64,000 nucleotides of DNA from Schizosaccharomyces osmophilus (taxonomy: Eukaryota > Ascomycota > Schizosaccharomycetes > Schizosaccharomycetales > Schizosaccharomycetaceae), in contig NC_079239.1 in NCBI RefSeq assembly GCF_027921745.1, positions 2,445,501-2,509,500 on the forward strand, read 5' to 3'. Numbering within the stretch: position 1 is the first letter of the stretch; each line of letters begins with the position of its first letter. This document shows positions 31,859-42,963 of the stretch, piece by piece. The position numbers and the translations under genes were made by a program. The notes beneath the pieces were generated by a model. That model did not search any database. It was not told where the DNA came from and saw only the letters and a program-made list of their open reading frames with translations.

Positions 31859-33518
31859 CCTACCTTCAATTTTCAAGTAGTGGTTGGAAGACGCCAAGTT
31901 CTACCTCTAAACATTGAAATTTGTCTCACCGTTCAATCCTTATTCCATTTACCGAAGCAAACTAAAGTGCGTTATATGCTGTTATCTACCCAAGTAACAA
32001 TGTGTCAAATCCTTTGTTTACTAAAATGTAAACAAAACACAGCTGCCTGAAAGGCTTGCTTTTCTTCGTTGTTTAAATTATAGGATAGTAATTAGTATAT
32101 AAATAGCCTGTACTTAAAGATTCCAGGACATGTTGTATATCAGAAAGCAGATGGTGATTTTTTCGGTTGCTCTTGAAAGGATACCTGCACCATAATGAAT
32201 CAAATTTGACAGAATAATACTTTAGTTAGTGAGTTTTCTGTGGTTTATAGAAAAGGCTACTCTCTGCGAAGGGTTTCTTTTGCACTTTGTTTGATCAGAA
32301 TTTCAATACGTCGGAATACAGTAGTAAACAGTGAATGAACAAGGAAGTATTGAAAGCAGAAAGAGACTCGTAAGGTAGCTTAGGGACATTAAGAAACACT
32401 TTTCGACTTTACAGTCTGTCCAGCATTCACATGGACGGTTTCATTCTTTTTTTTATAAAACGTTTGTTGCTATACCTTTCGAACCTCATTTACAGCAGTA
32501 GCAAAGAACGAGTAGTTTTGTTTTCATGTAGGTATATTTATACATTAGCGTATAACGACATCCTTTCTTGACTTGCCTGAGAGCTCAGCTAGGATCCACT
32601 GTAGCTGAAATTCCATGATTTTTGATTGATTGGAATCTCTGTTCTATGTGATCTATAGAACATTTTTCTAATCTTCCTCAATGTATTTTATTTCTTTCCA
32701 TTTCTCTTAAAAACGACTTGCTTTCTGCGAAATTTCCGAAGAAAAATGCCCTACCCTTCCCATTGAGAAAGCTCATAAAGCCGTAGCGCTTCCAGTATGT
32801 TGTCCTTTGTCAAATATATACGGCCAAAGTTTACTGAAAACTTGTTAATCTGTCTTTTATTCTTGCATATTTACTAGTTATTAATAATCGAACAAATTTT
32901 CCGTACTTCAATCTGGATTCCCAAGCAGAAATTTCTTATTCTGTCTTGTCATTCTCATTTATGACTTACTAGCGCATACTAATTCGTCTTTTGTTTTAGG
33001 TATACGACTGCATTTTTACGTTTCGAGTGTTTCTCCTTTTTAATCTTTTAATTTATCTTTTGGGTTTTTTAGTTCTCAGGTCTTTTCGGTAATTTAAGGA
33101 TATTATTTTACTTCATTTATTCATTACTTTTCCCTTTATGACTTATTTATAATTTTTTTCACGTCCCCTCTTATATTAAACATATTTCACGTATTCCCTT
33201 TCCCTTCGTCTTTCTTCTTTTCGTTTCGGTTTTCTTTAAATTCCTCTTTCTTTTGACGCTTCTTTGGTGCAATTTTGATTGAAACATATTTTCTTGGTCA
33301 TCTTAAGTTATTCTTAATATCCGTAAACTTGACTTCTCTATTGAGCCATTTTTATTTATGCTTTATGTTTTGCAGATTATTTTGTATTCTATTCGATTTT
33401 GTGAAATAGGGAAATCTTACCGCTTTCTCGGTTCAATCCATATTTGATTTTTTGACGATTTTGTTACCATTGGCAAACCTTTTGTTTAATTTTTTTTTTT
33501 TTCATTCTTTTCTGCTGA
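31859..33518. other. bud20/cdr1 divergent region and probable long cdr1 leader
   Basis: This 1.66 kb stretch has no recognisable gene. The half next to cdr1 is T-rich, as in long fission yeast 5' leaders. A GCCCTACCCT element (32748-32757) resembles the HomolE box, but no ribosomal-protein gene is near. Confidence 0.5.
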
Positions 33519-35273
33519 ATGGTGAAACGACATAAAAACACGATCGGTCTATGGCGTCTGGGTAAAACTTTGGGAACTGGTTCAACCAGCTGTGTTCGCC
33601 TAGCCAAACATGTGAAAACTGGAAATTTGGCGGCAGTCAAAATTCTTCCTATCAAAGATGTATCGGTAGGAATGGAAATTTTGATGATGCGTCTTTTGCA
33701 CCATCCCAATATTCTGCAGTTGTATGATGTCTGGACTGACCATCAAAACATGTATTTAGCTTTAGAGTATGTTCCCGGTGGGGAACTGTTTGACTACGTT
33801 CGCAAGCATGGTGCTTTGTCAGAAAAGGATGTAGCCCATTATATGGTACAACTCTTAGACGCGCTTTCTCACTGCCACCAATTTCGATTTCGACATCGTG
33901 ATTTGAAATTAGAGAACATCCTTATCAACCCGTATGAGCGTGTTCTTAAAATCGCCGATTTCGGAATGGCTACGGTCGAACCCGATAATTCTTACCTTAC
34001 AAACTTTTGTGGATCTTTGCATTATTTAGCTCCAGAAGTTGTCTCCCATACGCCTTATGAAGGTGCTCCCGCCGATATATGGTCTTGTGGTGTAATTTTT
34101 TATGCTTTGCTTTCTAACAAGTTACCTTTTGGGGGCAGCTCCACAGGCACTGTTTATGACAAAATATTAAATGGAGCTTACGATTTGCCGTGTTCATGTT
34201 CTACAGCAGCTCAAGACTTATTACATAAAATGTTGAATGTGAATCCTTCAACCCGCATCACGATTCCCGAAATACTTAACCATCCTTATATTCAGTCAAA
34301 CTTAGAGCAGCCCAACGAAACGCTACTGCCAAAGTCCTCTTTACCTTATTCAAGTCTTGATGTTGATCCTTTAGTAGTTGATTGTATGTGCCTTTTATGG
34401 AGGAAATCGTCTTCCAAAAGCATAGTCACAAAGTTGCAATTGTATGAAGATAATGACGAGAAAAGAGTATACCGTGCTTTGTCAAAGTGCCTCCAAGACG
34501 ATATACGCAAAAAGAAACTTTTCGATAAAAACAAGTATCTAAGCTTGTATGATATCATTCATGATAAAAGCCTTTTCAAGAAAAATAATGGAACAAGTCA
34601 AGAAAATATCACTAATGAGGGTGAGAGGGATGATTTTTGTGTCGAAAGCACCATGAACAGAGTTGATGAAATTGCCCCATTTTACCCTTCCTTCAATTCC
34701 TGTCGAGGAAACGAAGAACAACATAAGCGTCCTGGCTTTATGCATGTTGAGGATGAGTCAAATCTTATGTTAAAAAATGTCACTCCGAATTACGATTTTG
34801 ATCCCAATTTAACTTCTGACCCGATTGGAGTACGGGTGCTTTCCATCTCGCCTTTCGACCAGGAAGACTATTTCCCGTATAATCGTTATGGCTATACCCG
34901 TATATTCCCAAACATCACCTTTTATAGCGGAACTGTTGGTTACGAAACGCCTAGCCCAATCTCCACCCCCGACTCTTCTCTTGATCTTGTGCCAGCTACA
35001 GATGATCCGAGTATTGCACCAGTTTTTAGTACATCAATAAGAACACCTAGGAGACCTAATTCACTGTCAACGCAGGGCAAGCGACAAATTACCTCTGCAA
35101 ACGGTCGTTCAGCTTCTGTTCCACTCTATACTTCACGAACTTGTACCCAGCGTTGCGCATCAAGTAATGCACAACTTGCTCATTCGTCGGGAAGGAGTAA
35201 CAGTAACTCTATGTTCCGCAAGATTTCTTCCCTTTTTTCTCCTCAAAAGAAACCCTACTCAGTGAATTATTAA
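33519..35273 (+). CDS. cdr1: Mitotic inducer kinase Cdr1 (Nim1)
   Basis: The intronless gene encodes 584 residues. Its start MVKRHKNTIGLWRLGKTLGT is nearly the same as the S. pombe Cdr1/Nim1 start. The kinase domain (about 10-270) has catalytic Lys41 (LAAVKILP), RHRDLKLENIL with Asp128, DFGMA at 147-151 and APE at 171-173. Cdr1 is a SAD-family kinase at medial cortical nodes that phosphorylates and inhibits Wee1, linking nutrition and cell size to mitotic entry. The C-terminal half is low in conserved motifs and ends in a basic, Ser-rich segment (SNSMFRKISSLFSPQKK), possibly membrane-binding. The length is close to the roughly 593 residues of S. pombe. It stands alone behind a long leader. 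Confidence 0.95.
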   Translation: MVKRHKNTIGLWRLGKTLGTGSTSCVRLAKHVKTGNLAAVKILPIKDVSVGMEILMMRLLHHPNILQLYDVWTDHQNMYLALEYVPGGELFDYVRKHGALSEKDVAHYMVQLLDALSHCHQFRFRHRDLKLENILINPYERVLKIADFGMATVEPDNSYLTNFCGSLHYLAPEVVSHTPYEGAPADIWSCGVIFYALLSNKLPFGGSSTGTVYDKILNGAYDLPCSCSTAAQDLLHKMLNVNPSTRITIPEILNHPYIQSNLEQPNETLLPKSSLPYSSLDVDPLVVDCMCLLWRKSSSKSIVTKLQLYEDNDEKRVYRALSKCLQDDIRKKKLFDKNKYLSLYDIIHDKSLFKKNNGTSQENITNEGERDDFCVESTMNRVDEIAPFYPSFNSCRGNEEQHKRPGFMHVEDESNLMLKNVTPNYDFDPNLTSDPIGVRVLSISPFDQEDYFPYNRYGYTRIFPNITFYSGTVGYETPSPISTPDSSLDLVPATDDPSIAPVFSTSIRTPRRPNSLSTQGKRQITSANGRSASVPLYTSRTCTQRCASSNAQLAHSSGRSNSNSMFRKISSLFSPQKKPYSVNY

Positions 35274-35816
35274 ACTATGGTTTTAGTATAATTAATGTTG
35301 TTGAAATTGTTGTTTCAAAATTAATAACTAGGTTTTTACGTAATTTTTTTTTAAATATGAAAGTGGGTGAAATGACTGATGACTTTAATGAGATTCTGTG
35401 GTCATGATAAATATTTTGATACTATTTCAGCTTTTCTCTTCTACAAATTTTTGTATGGATATTATTCTTCTATTGATAGTTTCCATTGGTATATTTCAAT
35501 GATAATTGAATTCTTTTCGTAATTAAGTGCTTCATTTTTGTAGTAGACGAAATAAGCACATAACACATAGGTATTAAAACATCACATGCGTTTACCCGTG
35601 TACAAGACAATACCTTTTGGCAAACCATTTAAAAGAAACCATCTACTTGCACTCAATTCGTCTAGCTATAATTTTGTTGGTACATGTGTAAACAAACGCG
35701 ACGCGTCGTGGCTTCAATTTTCGCGTCGCGATCTAAATTAAATAAGATATAAAGGATAGCTGAGGTAGTAGAACCTTGTAATTGTTTATTCTCATCAAAA
35801 ATCAATAACGTTTATA
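35274..35816. other. cdr1 to dut1 spacer with dut1 promoter
   Basis: The left part is AT-rich cdr1 3' flank. The right part contains a compact CGCG-rich cluster (about 35696-35730), and the dut1 ATG follows about 90 bases later. Confidence 0.6.
35696..35730 (+). promoter_or_regulatory. MluI cell-cycle box cluster upstream of dut1
   Basis: The cluster comprises ACGCGA running into a perfect ACGCGT (35701-35706), then TCGCGTCGCG at 35721-35730. It lies 85-120 bases before the dut1 ATG. MCB elements bind the MBF complex that switches on DNA-synthesis genes at G1/S, which fits a dUTPase gene. Confidence 0.75.
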
Positions 35817-36239
35817 ATGAGTTTTTTTGTTCAAAAACTTTCTGATAAAGCTACAGTACCTACAAAAGGCTCTGCTCTGGCCGCTGGCTATGACTTGTAT
35901 GCATCAGCCGAATGCACTATTGCTGCCAATGGAAAAGCTTTGATAGACACAGATTTGTCAATTGCTGTTCCACAAGGCACTTACGGACGCATTGCTCCAC
36001 GAAGCGGACTTGCCGCTAAGCACTTCATTGACGTTGGTGCCGGTGTTATTGACGCTGACTATCGTGGACACGTTCGCGTTTTGCTCTTCAACCATGGGGG
36101 CTCTGATTTCCCAGTCAAAGTCGGTGACCGTATTGCCCAGATTATATTAGAAAGAATTATCACCCCTCCTGTTTTGCAGGTTGAGAACTTGGAGGCTACT
36201 GTTCGTGGCTCTGGCGGTTTTGGAAGCACCGGTGCTTAA
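35817..36239 (+). CDS. dut1: dUTP pyrophosphatase Dut1
   Basis: The intronless gene encodes 140 residues of a trimeric dUTPase. It hydrolyses dUTP to dUMP and pyrophosphate, keeps uracil out of DNA and feeds thymidylate synthesis. All five motifs are visible: AAGYDLYAS (I), PRSGLA (II), [11 protein letters not shown] with the catalytic Asp (III), [10 protein letters not shown] (IV) and [10 protein letters not shown] (V, the P-loop-like tail). The MluI-box cluster upstream suggests G1/S periodic expression. It is convergent with pct1. Confidence 0.97.
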   Translation: MSFFVQKLSDKATVPTKGSALAAGYDLYASAECTIAANGKALIDTDLSIAVPQGTYGRIAPRSGLAAKHFIDVGAGVIDADYRGHVRVLLFNHGGSDFPVKVGDRIAQIILERIITPPVLQVENLEATVRGSGGFGSTGA

Positions 36240-36799
36240 AAATCTAGGATGTGATATATGATTTTGTAAGAGTTGACAGAACTCGTGCATTTTCGTTTAA
36301 GTTTCTTTGATGAACCATTCCTTATGTATATGTATAATAGAATCTGATTCCCTTTTTTGTGTAATTTATATTTTTACTCTGTAGTCTCAGGATTGTAGAA
36401 CTAATTAATATTGCCGCATCTTTTATTTGGATTCCTCTAAACAATTTGATGAGAGTAATAACCGACTTTATGATTAAATTACGCTTCTAACCTATACTCC
36501 AGTGTTAAACAACAGCTGAGTACCCTGAATGACCCTTTGTAATTTAGTAATAAATTAAGGTACTGAAGGAAACATCCGAGGTTTATTGGAAGCTGAACTA
36601 GAAAATTGTACGACTGTTACATTCGTCAAAGGTTCCATAAATTTGACACCCAACTTGCATGTGAATTTGAGACGAGGATCTGTCTTTGAAGTGTCAGACA
36701 AGAGGAACCAACAGGCGGTTTGATCTGTAATACGAGCCAAGAAAAAACGGAAGGGTTAAAGAATTTTAAAGAGAAGTGTTGTTCAGGTAAGATGTACTT
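36240..36799. other. Convergent dut1/pct1 spacer with an unexplained minus frame
   Basis: A minus-strand frame at 36555-36740 is open for about 61 codons (starting TTG, preceded by a TATTACAG acceptor-like site) and has a coding-like composition. No ATG or upstream exon is apparent. The rest is AT-rich 3' flank. Confidence 0.4.
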
Positions 36800-37784
36800 T
36801 TATGAGTTCTCACGACGAAGGATACGAATATTGTCTAAGAACAACTGAACCCTCCTATCCCAAGATGGCTCGACGCCTTCTTTAGCACGCATAGCTCGTT
36901 CACGTAAGCCCGCAGTATTATTGAATTCGACTTCTAATTCATGACGTTTCGTGGATTCGTACCTTGGATCATTTTGAATTGTCATGGTAAGATCAATTTT
37001 AACATCTTGGTGTTGGTACCCAACACGATCCTTGATTCTAGTCAACAAAGGGGAAGTCTCTTGGGAAGGCATAGAAACGGGAACTTCATCACTAATGGAA
37101 ATTCTGACATCAAAGGCATCATTAGGGCAGTATAGGTATAGGTCAGCAACTCGACGTTTCATTACGCAAGCAAGGACTCGATTATCTTTCTGGTCTCGAG
37201 TTACACGGACTCTATCATGGCCATGACTTTTAGAGTCATAAAACAAATCCACCTGCTTCACGTGTTTATAGACAATTGGAATTCGGCCGGGTCTTTGTGA
37301 TTCTCTAAATGCACTGTTCAAAAATTCATTAAAGTGTTTGTGTTCTGAAGCAGGCATATCGCTCTGAAACCGAGTCCGAAGATTGAACTCTGGATTTAAT
37401 ACGGTTTCACTCAAGACCGGAAATTCAAACCGACTTTGGGAATCAAGGTCTATCAATGTGCCAAGTTTCGCTTCAATCTGCATTATAAGAATTAGATACG
37501 AGTGCATTCAGGCGGACGATAATCTAGAAACCCTTTGAGACTTGACTTACCTCAATGTTTTCCACAGGCTCATTAGTCAAATAATGAAGTAGAAAATTCG
37601 AAACTGTTCGAGTTGTATCATGTAGAACAGGCTTATTTAGAATATTTATTTCCGGTTTTGTAACTGCAACGGTTTTCGGTTTTTTCTTATCACTCTCTGT
37701 TGTCTCGGGTTCGTTTTCAATTGTCCGCTTTTTTTCAACCTTTGAAAGGTCATTTTTGTCGTGTACTAACCCTTTAAAATCCAT
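36800..37784 (-). CDS. pct1: mRNA capping enzyme RNA 5'-triphosphatase Pct1
   Basis: Two exons, complement(join(36800..37477, 37551..37784)), give 303 residues, equal to S. pombe Pct1. The start MDFKGLVHDKN matches the family start; the frame continues to another ATG at 37856, a less likely start. The protein is a Cet1-like triphosphate tunnel metalloenzyme that removes the gamma phosphate of nascent pre-mRNA before GMP transfer. Metal-binding Glu pairs occur in NIEIEAKLG (about residue 80) and RHELEVEF near the C-terminus. Basic tunnel strands include DRVRVTRDQ and VMKRRVADLYLYCP. The intron has a GTAAGT donor and an ATAATGCAG end, and joins exactly between NIE and IEAKLG. The Lys-rich N-terminal part is probably disordered. 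Confidence 0.92.
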
Positions 37785-38679
37785 TTCGTTAAGACGGGTC
37801 TGAGCTTCGCTTTTGGTGAAGTCTTGAATGTCTGTCTGATTTGGTTTTCGAACCATTTTGAGATTTTGGACTTCAAACAAAATATTATGGTTTTCTGTGT
37901 GGTTCAAAAAAGCTCTCACAAGGAAAACGATCCAATTCTGACAAAGATGATTGTAATTCAGTTATAGATTAACAGTCTCCAACATTAGGCTAAATGACAC
38001 TGTAGAAAAAAGTTGAGGGTACGTCTCTCTTTACTTATTTCAGTCAGTAAACCTTTTATGTTAATAATCTTATGGCGTCTTAAGTGGTAAAGTACTAGTT
38101 CCCTTAGGGAAAAAGAGAACCCTCAAATTGAGGATAGAATAGAGCAATAAGAGTAGCTCCTGTTTAATGACTGTCTGTCTTTACACGCTTTCCTATGTTT
38201 AACGCTCATTCCATGTCTCCCACTGAAATACTTAGATCCTTCGCCTTAATTGTTGCTTACAGCTGCAAGGGTTTGACACCGTAAAATTGTTTCATCTTAG
38301 TTTTCTTTTTCTTTGAGTTTTCTCTCCAATTCAGCATTTTAGTTACTGGCAATTAGTAGGTTTTCTGTTTCTTTTATTCAGCACAATTACGGCAACCTCC
38401 AAATTGTTAAACATTGCATTCAAGTTGCTCAATTTTTAAATATACATTAAATAAATGAATGAAAATTTGGGTAGGTCCCAAATAAACAAACATCTTGGAA
38501 TCTCTTATTAGGCTGACTTCCAACATTCATAGGTATTATGCAACACATATACCATTCATCTAAGAGGGTCAGACTGTTCGATTTTTGAGTTAAGTTTTAG
38601 AAAGATACAAAGATATTTTATACAATCGAGCTTTTTAGGTGTTTCCTAAGTTTCTATAGCACCCCAGAACGAAATAAAC
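37785..38679. other. Divergent pct1/did4 region
   Basis: About 900 bases upstream of both genes (the first 135 overlap the open frame 5' of the chosen pct1 start). I see no gene, tRNA or repeat array. Confidence 0.5.
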
Positions 38680-39468
38680 ATGGGACTCACATCCTGGCTA
38701 TTTGGAGGCCAAAAATCACCACAGGAACAGTTACGTGCTCATCAAAGATCTCTTGGAAGAGCTGAGCGGGAGTTAGACCGTGAAAAGGTCAAACTGGATC
38801 AGCGAGAGAAATCTTTGGTTCAAGAGATTAAATCAAGTGCAAAAGCAGGGAATACAGGTGCCGCTAGGATTCAAGCTCGAGATATGATGCGTTTGCGAAA
38901 TAGCAGAAAAAAGATGATGAATGCAAAGACTCAATTACAAGCCATATCTCTTCGTCTTCAGGTAAGTCGCCTATGGAAAGCCTTGCATATGATGACAAGG
39001 AACTATGAAGATTAAGGGAACATCTATTAACAAAACTCAAATAGACAACGAGAACAAGTGAACAAATGATGCAAAGTATGCGTGGTGCTACTCGGGTATG
39101 TATTCTTTAGAAAATCAAGCAATTGGCTTCTTGAGGGTATTGGACATTGCTAATACAACCTATTTTAGTTGCTCGGTGGCATGAATAAGAGCATGAATTT
39201 GCCAGCTATGTCACGTATTGCTCAGCAATTTGAAAGAGAAAACGACATGATGGAACAACGCCAAGAAATGATAGATGAAAGTATGGATGATGCTTTGGAA
39301 GGTGACGACGAAGACGAAGCCGATGAGCTTGTAGACAAAGTCTTGGATGAGGTAGGTGTAGATTTATCCCAGGGACTACCAGATGCCGCAACACAAGTGG
39401 GAAGTGTACCAGAGCTCAAGTCAGAGGGCAATTTACAAGCAAGATTGGATGACCTAGCTAAACGATGA
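38680..39468 (+). CDS. did4: ESCRT-III subunit Did4 (Vps2/CHMP2)
   Basis: Three exons, join(38680..38961, 39045..39095, 39169..39468), encode 210 residues, the expected Vps2 length. The basic N-terminal helix-1 start MGLTSWLFGGQKSPQEQLRA and long amphipathic helices fit an ESCRT-III fold. The acidic alpha-4/5 region (DDALEGDDEDEADELVDKVLDEVG) and the C-terminal MIM1 motif LQARLDDLAKR recruit the Vps4 ATPase. Did4 polymerises on endosomes for multivesicular-body sorting and also acts at the nuclear envelope. Exon 2 is only 51 bases, with GTAAGT/GTATGT donors either side. It works in the same pathway as sst2 at 29.4 kb. Confidence 0.94.
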
Positions 39469-39756
39469 TACGATCTTTTAATTAACGATGCACAATTCAA
39501 TTTTTTTTCTAATGAACTTTGTATCTTACTGTGCTTAAGTGTTTCTTGTGTTCAATATTTGTGTACTTCGTATTTTTCCAATAACCAGCGTTGAGTAATT
39601 GAAAAAACCATTCTTCTGCTGTAAATAGAAAAAAAAAGGAGCTGAAATTAAAGACGTAAAAATTTTATTTTTGGAAGAGCACTGGAAAATAGGGTGGGTT
39701 GGATAGCTTTTGGCGTATGAAAAAAGGAAGGATTGCAAGAATTATTAAAGATGTAT

Positions 39757-40602
39757 TCATGAGCTGGGTTTTTTCTGTGTGACATGGTCGGGATATTGTT
39801 TAACGAAAGCTTCAGCGGTATTTTCGGCGCGAACCAAGTTTTTGGCAATTTCGAAAATATCTTTCTTGTTTTTTTTGTATGCCCAAACATGCTCCAAACG
39901 ACGAGACCAATTGACACGCAAATCACCAACGGCAAAAGGAGGCAAGGGAGCTTCAGTCAAACTAGGACTCCAGGTAACTTTAGCGACAGTAGACTCCTTT
40001 GTGTCCATACTGCCGTCAGCGCGTTGAGGCTTATCATCCTTTGGGGTTGGGAGGTGAACGTCTTTATTGTCGATTCCTTCGTAATTAGGAGCGATTAATT
40101 TTCGACCTTTTGGGGAATTGGATTTTGAAGTGGCTTCCACGGGTACAAGGACGCGTTTTCCGTCGGTACTTTTAGCGTTTGCTAGCAACTGAATTTGCGA
40201 ATAGGGAATTTCGTGGGCGAGATCCACAACAGGGTCCTTGCCATCTTCCGGAGGGCTTCTTAAAAGATACTTGGGTATTCTTACGGATCGCACATTTACA
40301 CCTTCGATGGTAATGCCATTTGTGTATTTGTTTGTATCCAACACACGGCCCCATTTCCCTTTGTTAGGGCCGCTATGAACGTGAACGTAGTCACCTTTGA
40401 AAACATTCCAGTAAGGTATTCTTGAGGTAGGAGGTACGACTGGTAATTCCAATTGAGCTTCAGTAGGATCCCTATCGAATTCCTTGCTTCTTAGATGATC
40501 GTAAAGACGCGTCCGCATGTGAACAGGCAAACTGCGTTTGGATCTCAAAAGGCTTTTCCCACCTCCATAATACTTTGGAAACACAGTCCGCAAATCTTTC
40601 AT
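39757..40602 (-). CDS. Mitochondrial ribosomal protein uL24m
   Basis: The intronless gene encodes 281 residues. The N-terminus is basic and presumably mitochondrial-targeting (FPKYYGGGKSLLRSKRSLP). A KOW domain follows at about 62-100: VFKGDYVHVHSGPNKGKWGRVLDTNKY, with GITIEGVNVR, the uL24 hallmark. The remaining 170 residues form a mitochondria-specific extension ending MTQKKPSS-like. The protein would sit near the exit tunnel of the mitochondrial large subunit (Mrpl40 in budding yeast). It is convergent with did4 and divergent from sdo1. Confidence 0.85.
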   Translation of the reverse strand: MKDLRTVFPKYYGGGKSLLRSKRSLPVHMRTRLYDHLRSKEFDRDPTEAQLELPVVPPTSRIPYWNVFKGDYVHVHSGPNKGKWGRVLDTNKYTNGITIEGVNVRSVRIPKYLLRSPPEDGKDPVVDLAHEIPYSQIQLLANAKSTDGKRVLVPVEATSKSNSPKGRKLIAPNYEGIDNKDVHLPTPKDDKPQRADGSMDTKESTVAKVTWSPSLTEAPLPPFAVGDLRVNWSRRLEHVWAYKKNKKDIFEIAKNLVRAENTAEAFVKQYPDHVTQKKPSS

Positions 40603-41421
40603 ACCGTACCTGTATCGAGTTGAGATGGGGATTCAAAAGTTCTACCAAAATTTACCAATAAAGCAGTCAAATCTTCCAATAAAAGAGTGACTCCTATTTA
40701 ACCAAATGTAGTGACTTAAACTCACTAATTTTAACAAGAAAATGCTAATTCATGTAACTTCCAGGAGCATGCAAATTCAATGCTGCATTCCTACCAAGTT
40801 GCTGCTAGTAAGGATATAGCTATTAGCGAAGGCGAACGCAACAAAGGATGCAGGATTCAACGAGTAGAAATTCGAATGCGGAAAAACATTCCAGCCTAGC
40901 AGTACTTTTCAGTATAATAATATTTGTAAGTAATATAGCTGTAAAATTTGTTATAAGTATATTAGACATATATGCTAAATAGGAGATACTGTGTAAACAT
41001 AAAACAAGAAAGCTTTCATGGAAAACAAAATGTTATCAAGTCAACAATAAAGAAGTCTACTTTGTCAATTAATACGTGTCCATGAGTATCTGGTTCTTCT
41101 TCGCATTGCTTGTACTAATAGTGCTACCAGCCATAAAATGAAATATCAAATGCGTTCCCTGTACAGTTGGAACCTATTTAATATCAGATTCAAATTTACC
41201 TTTGTTTCAGATAGATGCAATCGCTTCTAAACGAACAGACGAATTGCCTGTCTTTTCAAATAATAAAAAAAATAGATGATGGGCATCTTTGTTTACTTAA
41301 AAACGATTTGAAAAGACGTTCGACATCGTTAGTGTACATTGCGATCGACCTTGTGCTTCCCTATTTGTTCATGAAGCAACTTCCATGTTTTGACTAAAAC
41401 AAACAACTTTCTCCTAGCAAG
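40603..41421. other. Divergent uL24m/sdo1 region
   Basis: About 820 bases of AT-rich promoter sequence. Only one short plus frame (41215-41397) with no recognisable product is seen. Confidence 0.5.
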
Positions 41422-42294
41422 ATGGGAGCTATAAATCAACCTGTAGGACAAATTCGATTGACAAATGTATCTGTTGTGAAATATAAAAAAGGTGGAAAAC
41501 GTTTCGAAATCGCTTGTTACAAAAACAAAGTGACGGAATGGAGAAACAAAATGTAAGAAAAAACAGAATGGAGGGAGTATGGTTTCTACTAATGTGGATT
41601 GGCTTTGCCAAGCTTTGAGTAGAACTGGAACTTCCAATTGTCGGCTGATTTTCGTCGTACCGACATTTGCTAACCATTCGCCAGTGAGACGGACCTTGAC
41701 GAAGTTTTACAAATTCATAATGTATTCAGCAATGTCTCTAAAGGTCATGTTTCCAGCAAAAACGACCTGAAAAGTGCTTTTGGCACAGATGATGTAGACG
41801 CTATTATCTTGGAAATTTTACAAAAGGGTGATTTTCAAGTTGGTGATAAAGAAAGAAGCCACCAGATGTCTTCTACTTATCGTGACATTGTTTCGCATGT
41901 TACTCTCATGTGCGTTGACCCTAACACCCGCCGTCCTTATCCTGCATCCATTATTGAGAAGGCTATTTCAGACTGTGGATTTTCTGTTTCTAGCAAGAGC
42001 GCTAAGTCTCAAGCATTAGAAGCGATTCGTAAGCTTCAGGAGAAGGGAGAAATTCCAATTGTGCGTGCTCGTATGCGTATCCGTGTTGTCATCGATATCA
42101 AGCAAGGAAAGCCTTTGCGTGAAAAAATTCGTTCTTTGGCAGATGAGGTTGAAGAAGAAAATATGGACGACGAGTATGAGTGTGTTGCTCTCGTCCTTCC
42201 CGGGAATTACAAAACGCTAGACGAGCTTATTCGCAATGAAACAAAGGGCCGTGGTATGGTGCAGCTTTTGGATATGAACGAGTCAAGGGCATAG
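41422..42294 (+). CDS. sdo1: Ribosome maturation factor Sdo1 (SBDS)
   Basis: Two exons, join(41422..41552, 41685..42294), give 246 residues, the S. pombe length. The start [20 protein letters not shown] and the block [28 protein letters not shown] align with human SBDS. Then come [31 protein letters not shown] and the domain-III end. Sdo1, with the Efl1 GTPase, removes Tif6 from pre-60S subunits in the cytoplasm. The intron donor is GTAAGA and the branch/acceptor is TGCTAACCATTCGCCAG. The join is phase 2 and makes an Ile codon. It is tandem with rpf1, another 60S biogenesis gene. Confidence 0.95.
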
Positions 42295-42963
42295 AAAATA
42301 TTATTATTTGCTTTGGTGCTTTCCTTTGAAGAATCAATTTGCATTGTCCTGTTTGCGTTAATCCGTTTGCTGAATGTCAATGTTTTGGGGATGGATTTTT
42401 GGATTTCTTAATTCAAAACTTGTTAATTTATTAGATCTTTTGGGTTAAAAAAAATAAACAGCTTTACTTTTTCATTTTAATGGTTTCTGTTCGATTTTTG
42501 CATCTCTGGCTATTGTAGTCCATGTTTGTGTACGACGGTACAGAGAAAGAGAGAAGAAGCAAAACGTCCGCTCATACTTTGTAGATTAAAAAACTCTAGA
42601 CTAGTAGCGCTTCGTAAATTGATCTTGTAGGAGAAACAGCTTTACACTAAGAATACCCATTCCTCCTTTTGCTATACCTCTATTTATTTACTGTTTGCAA
42701 TTACCGAAATTTTATTTTCTCGTTATTCCAGTTAAAATATGCATACGGTCTCACTATTATGCTTGTCTTGACACCAACAAACCCTCTGCTTTTTTCAATT
42801 TCATCTACCTTTTGGATTTCTAGAGCCAAATTATTGATTATTGTTGATTTATACTTTATATTTTTGAAAGCAGAAATTACCACCGGTGCTAGAGCTTGTA
42901 GCATTTCTTTGTGGCCTTCTGAAAGAAAATAGACTGGGAATTTGTTACCATAAAGACAGAAAA
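42295..42963. other. sdo1 to rpf1 spacer
   Basis: About 670 bases. Both strands are open for 87-90 codons over about 42669-42973; the minus frame looks the more coding-like but lacks a good start. Otherwise it is AT-rich promoter sequence. Confidence 0.4.
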
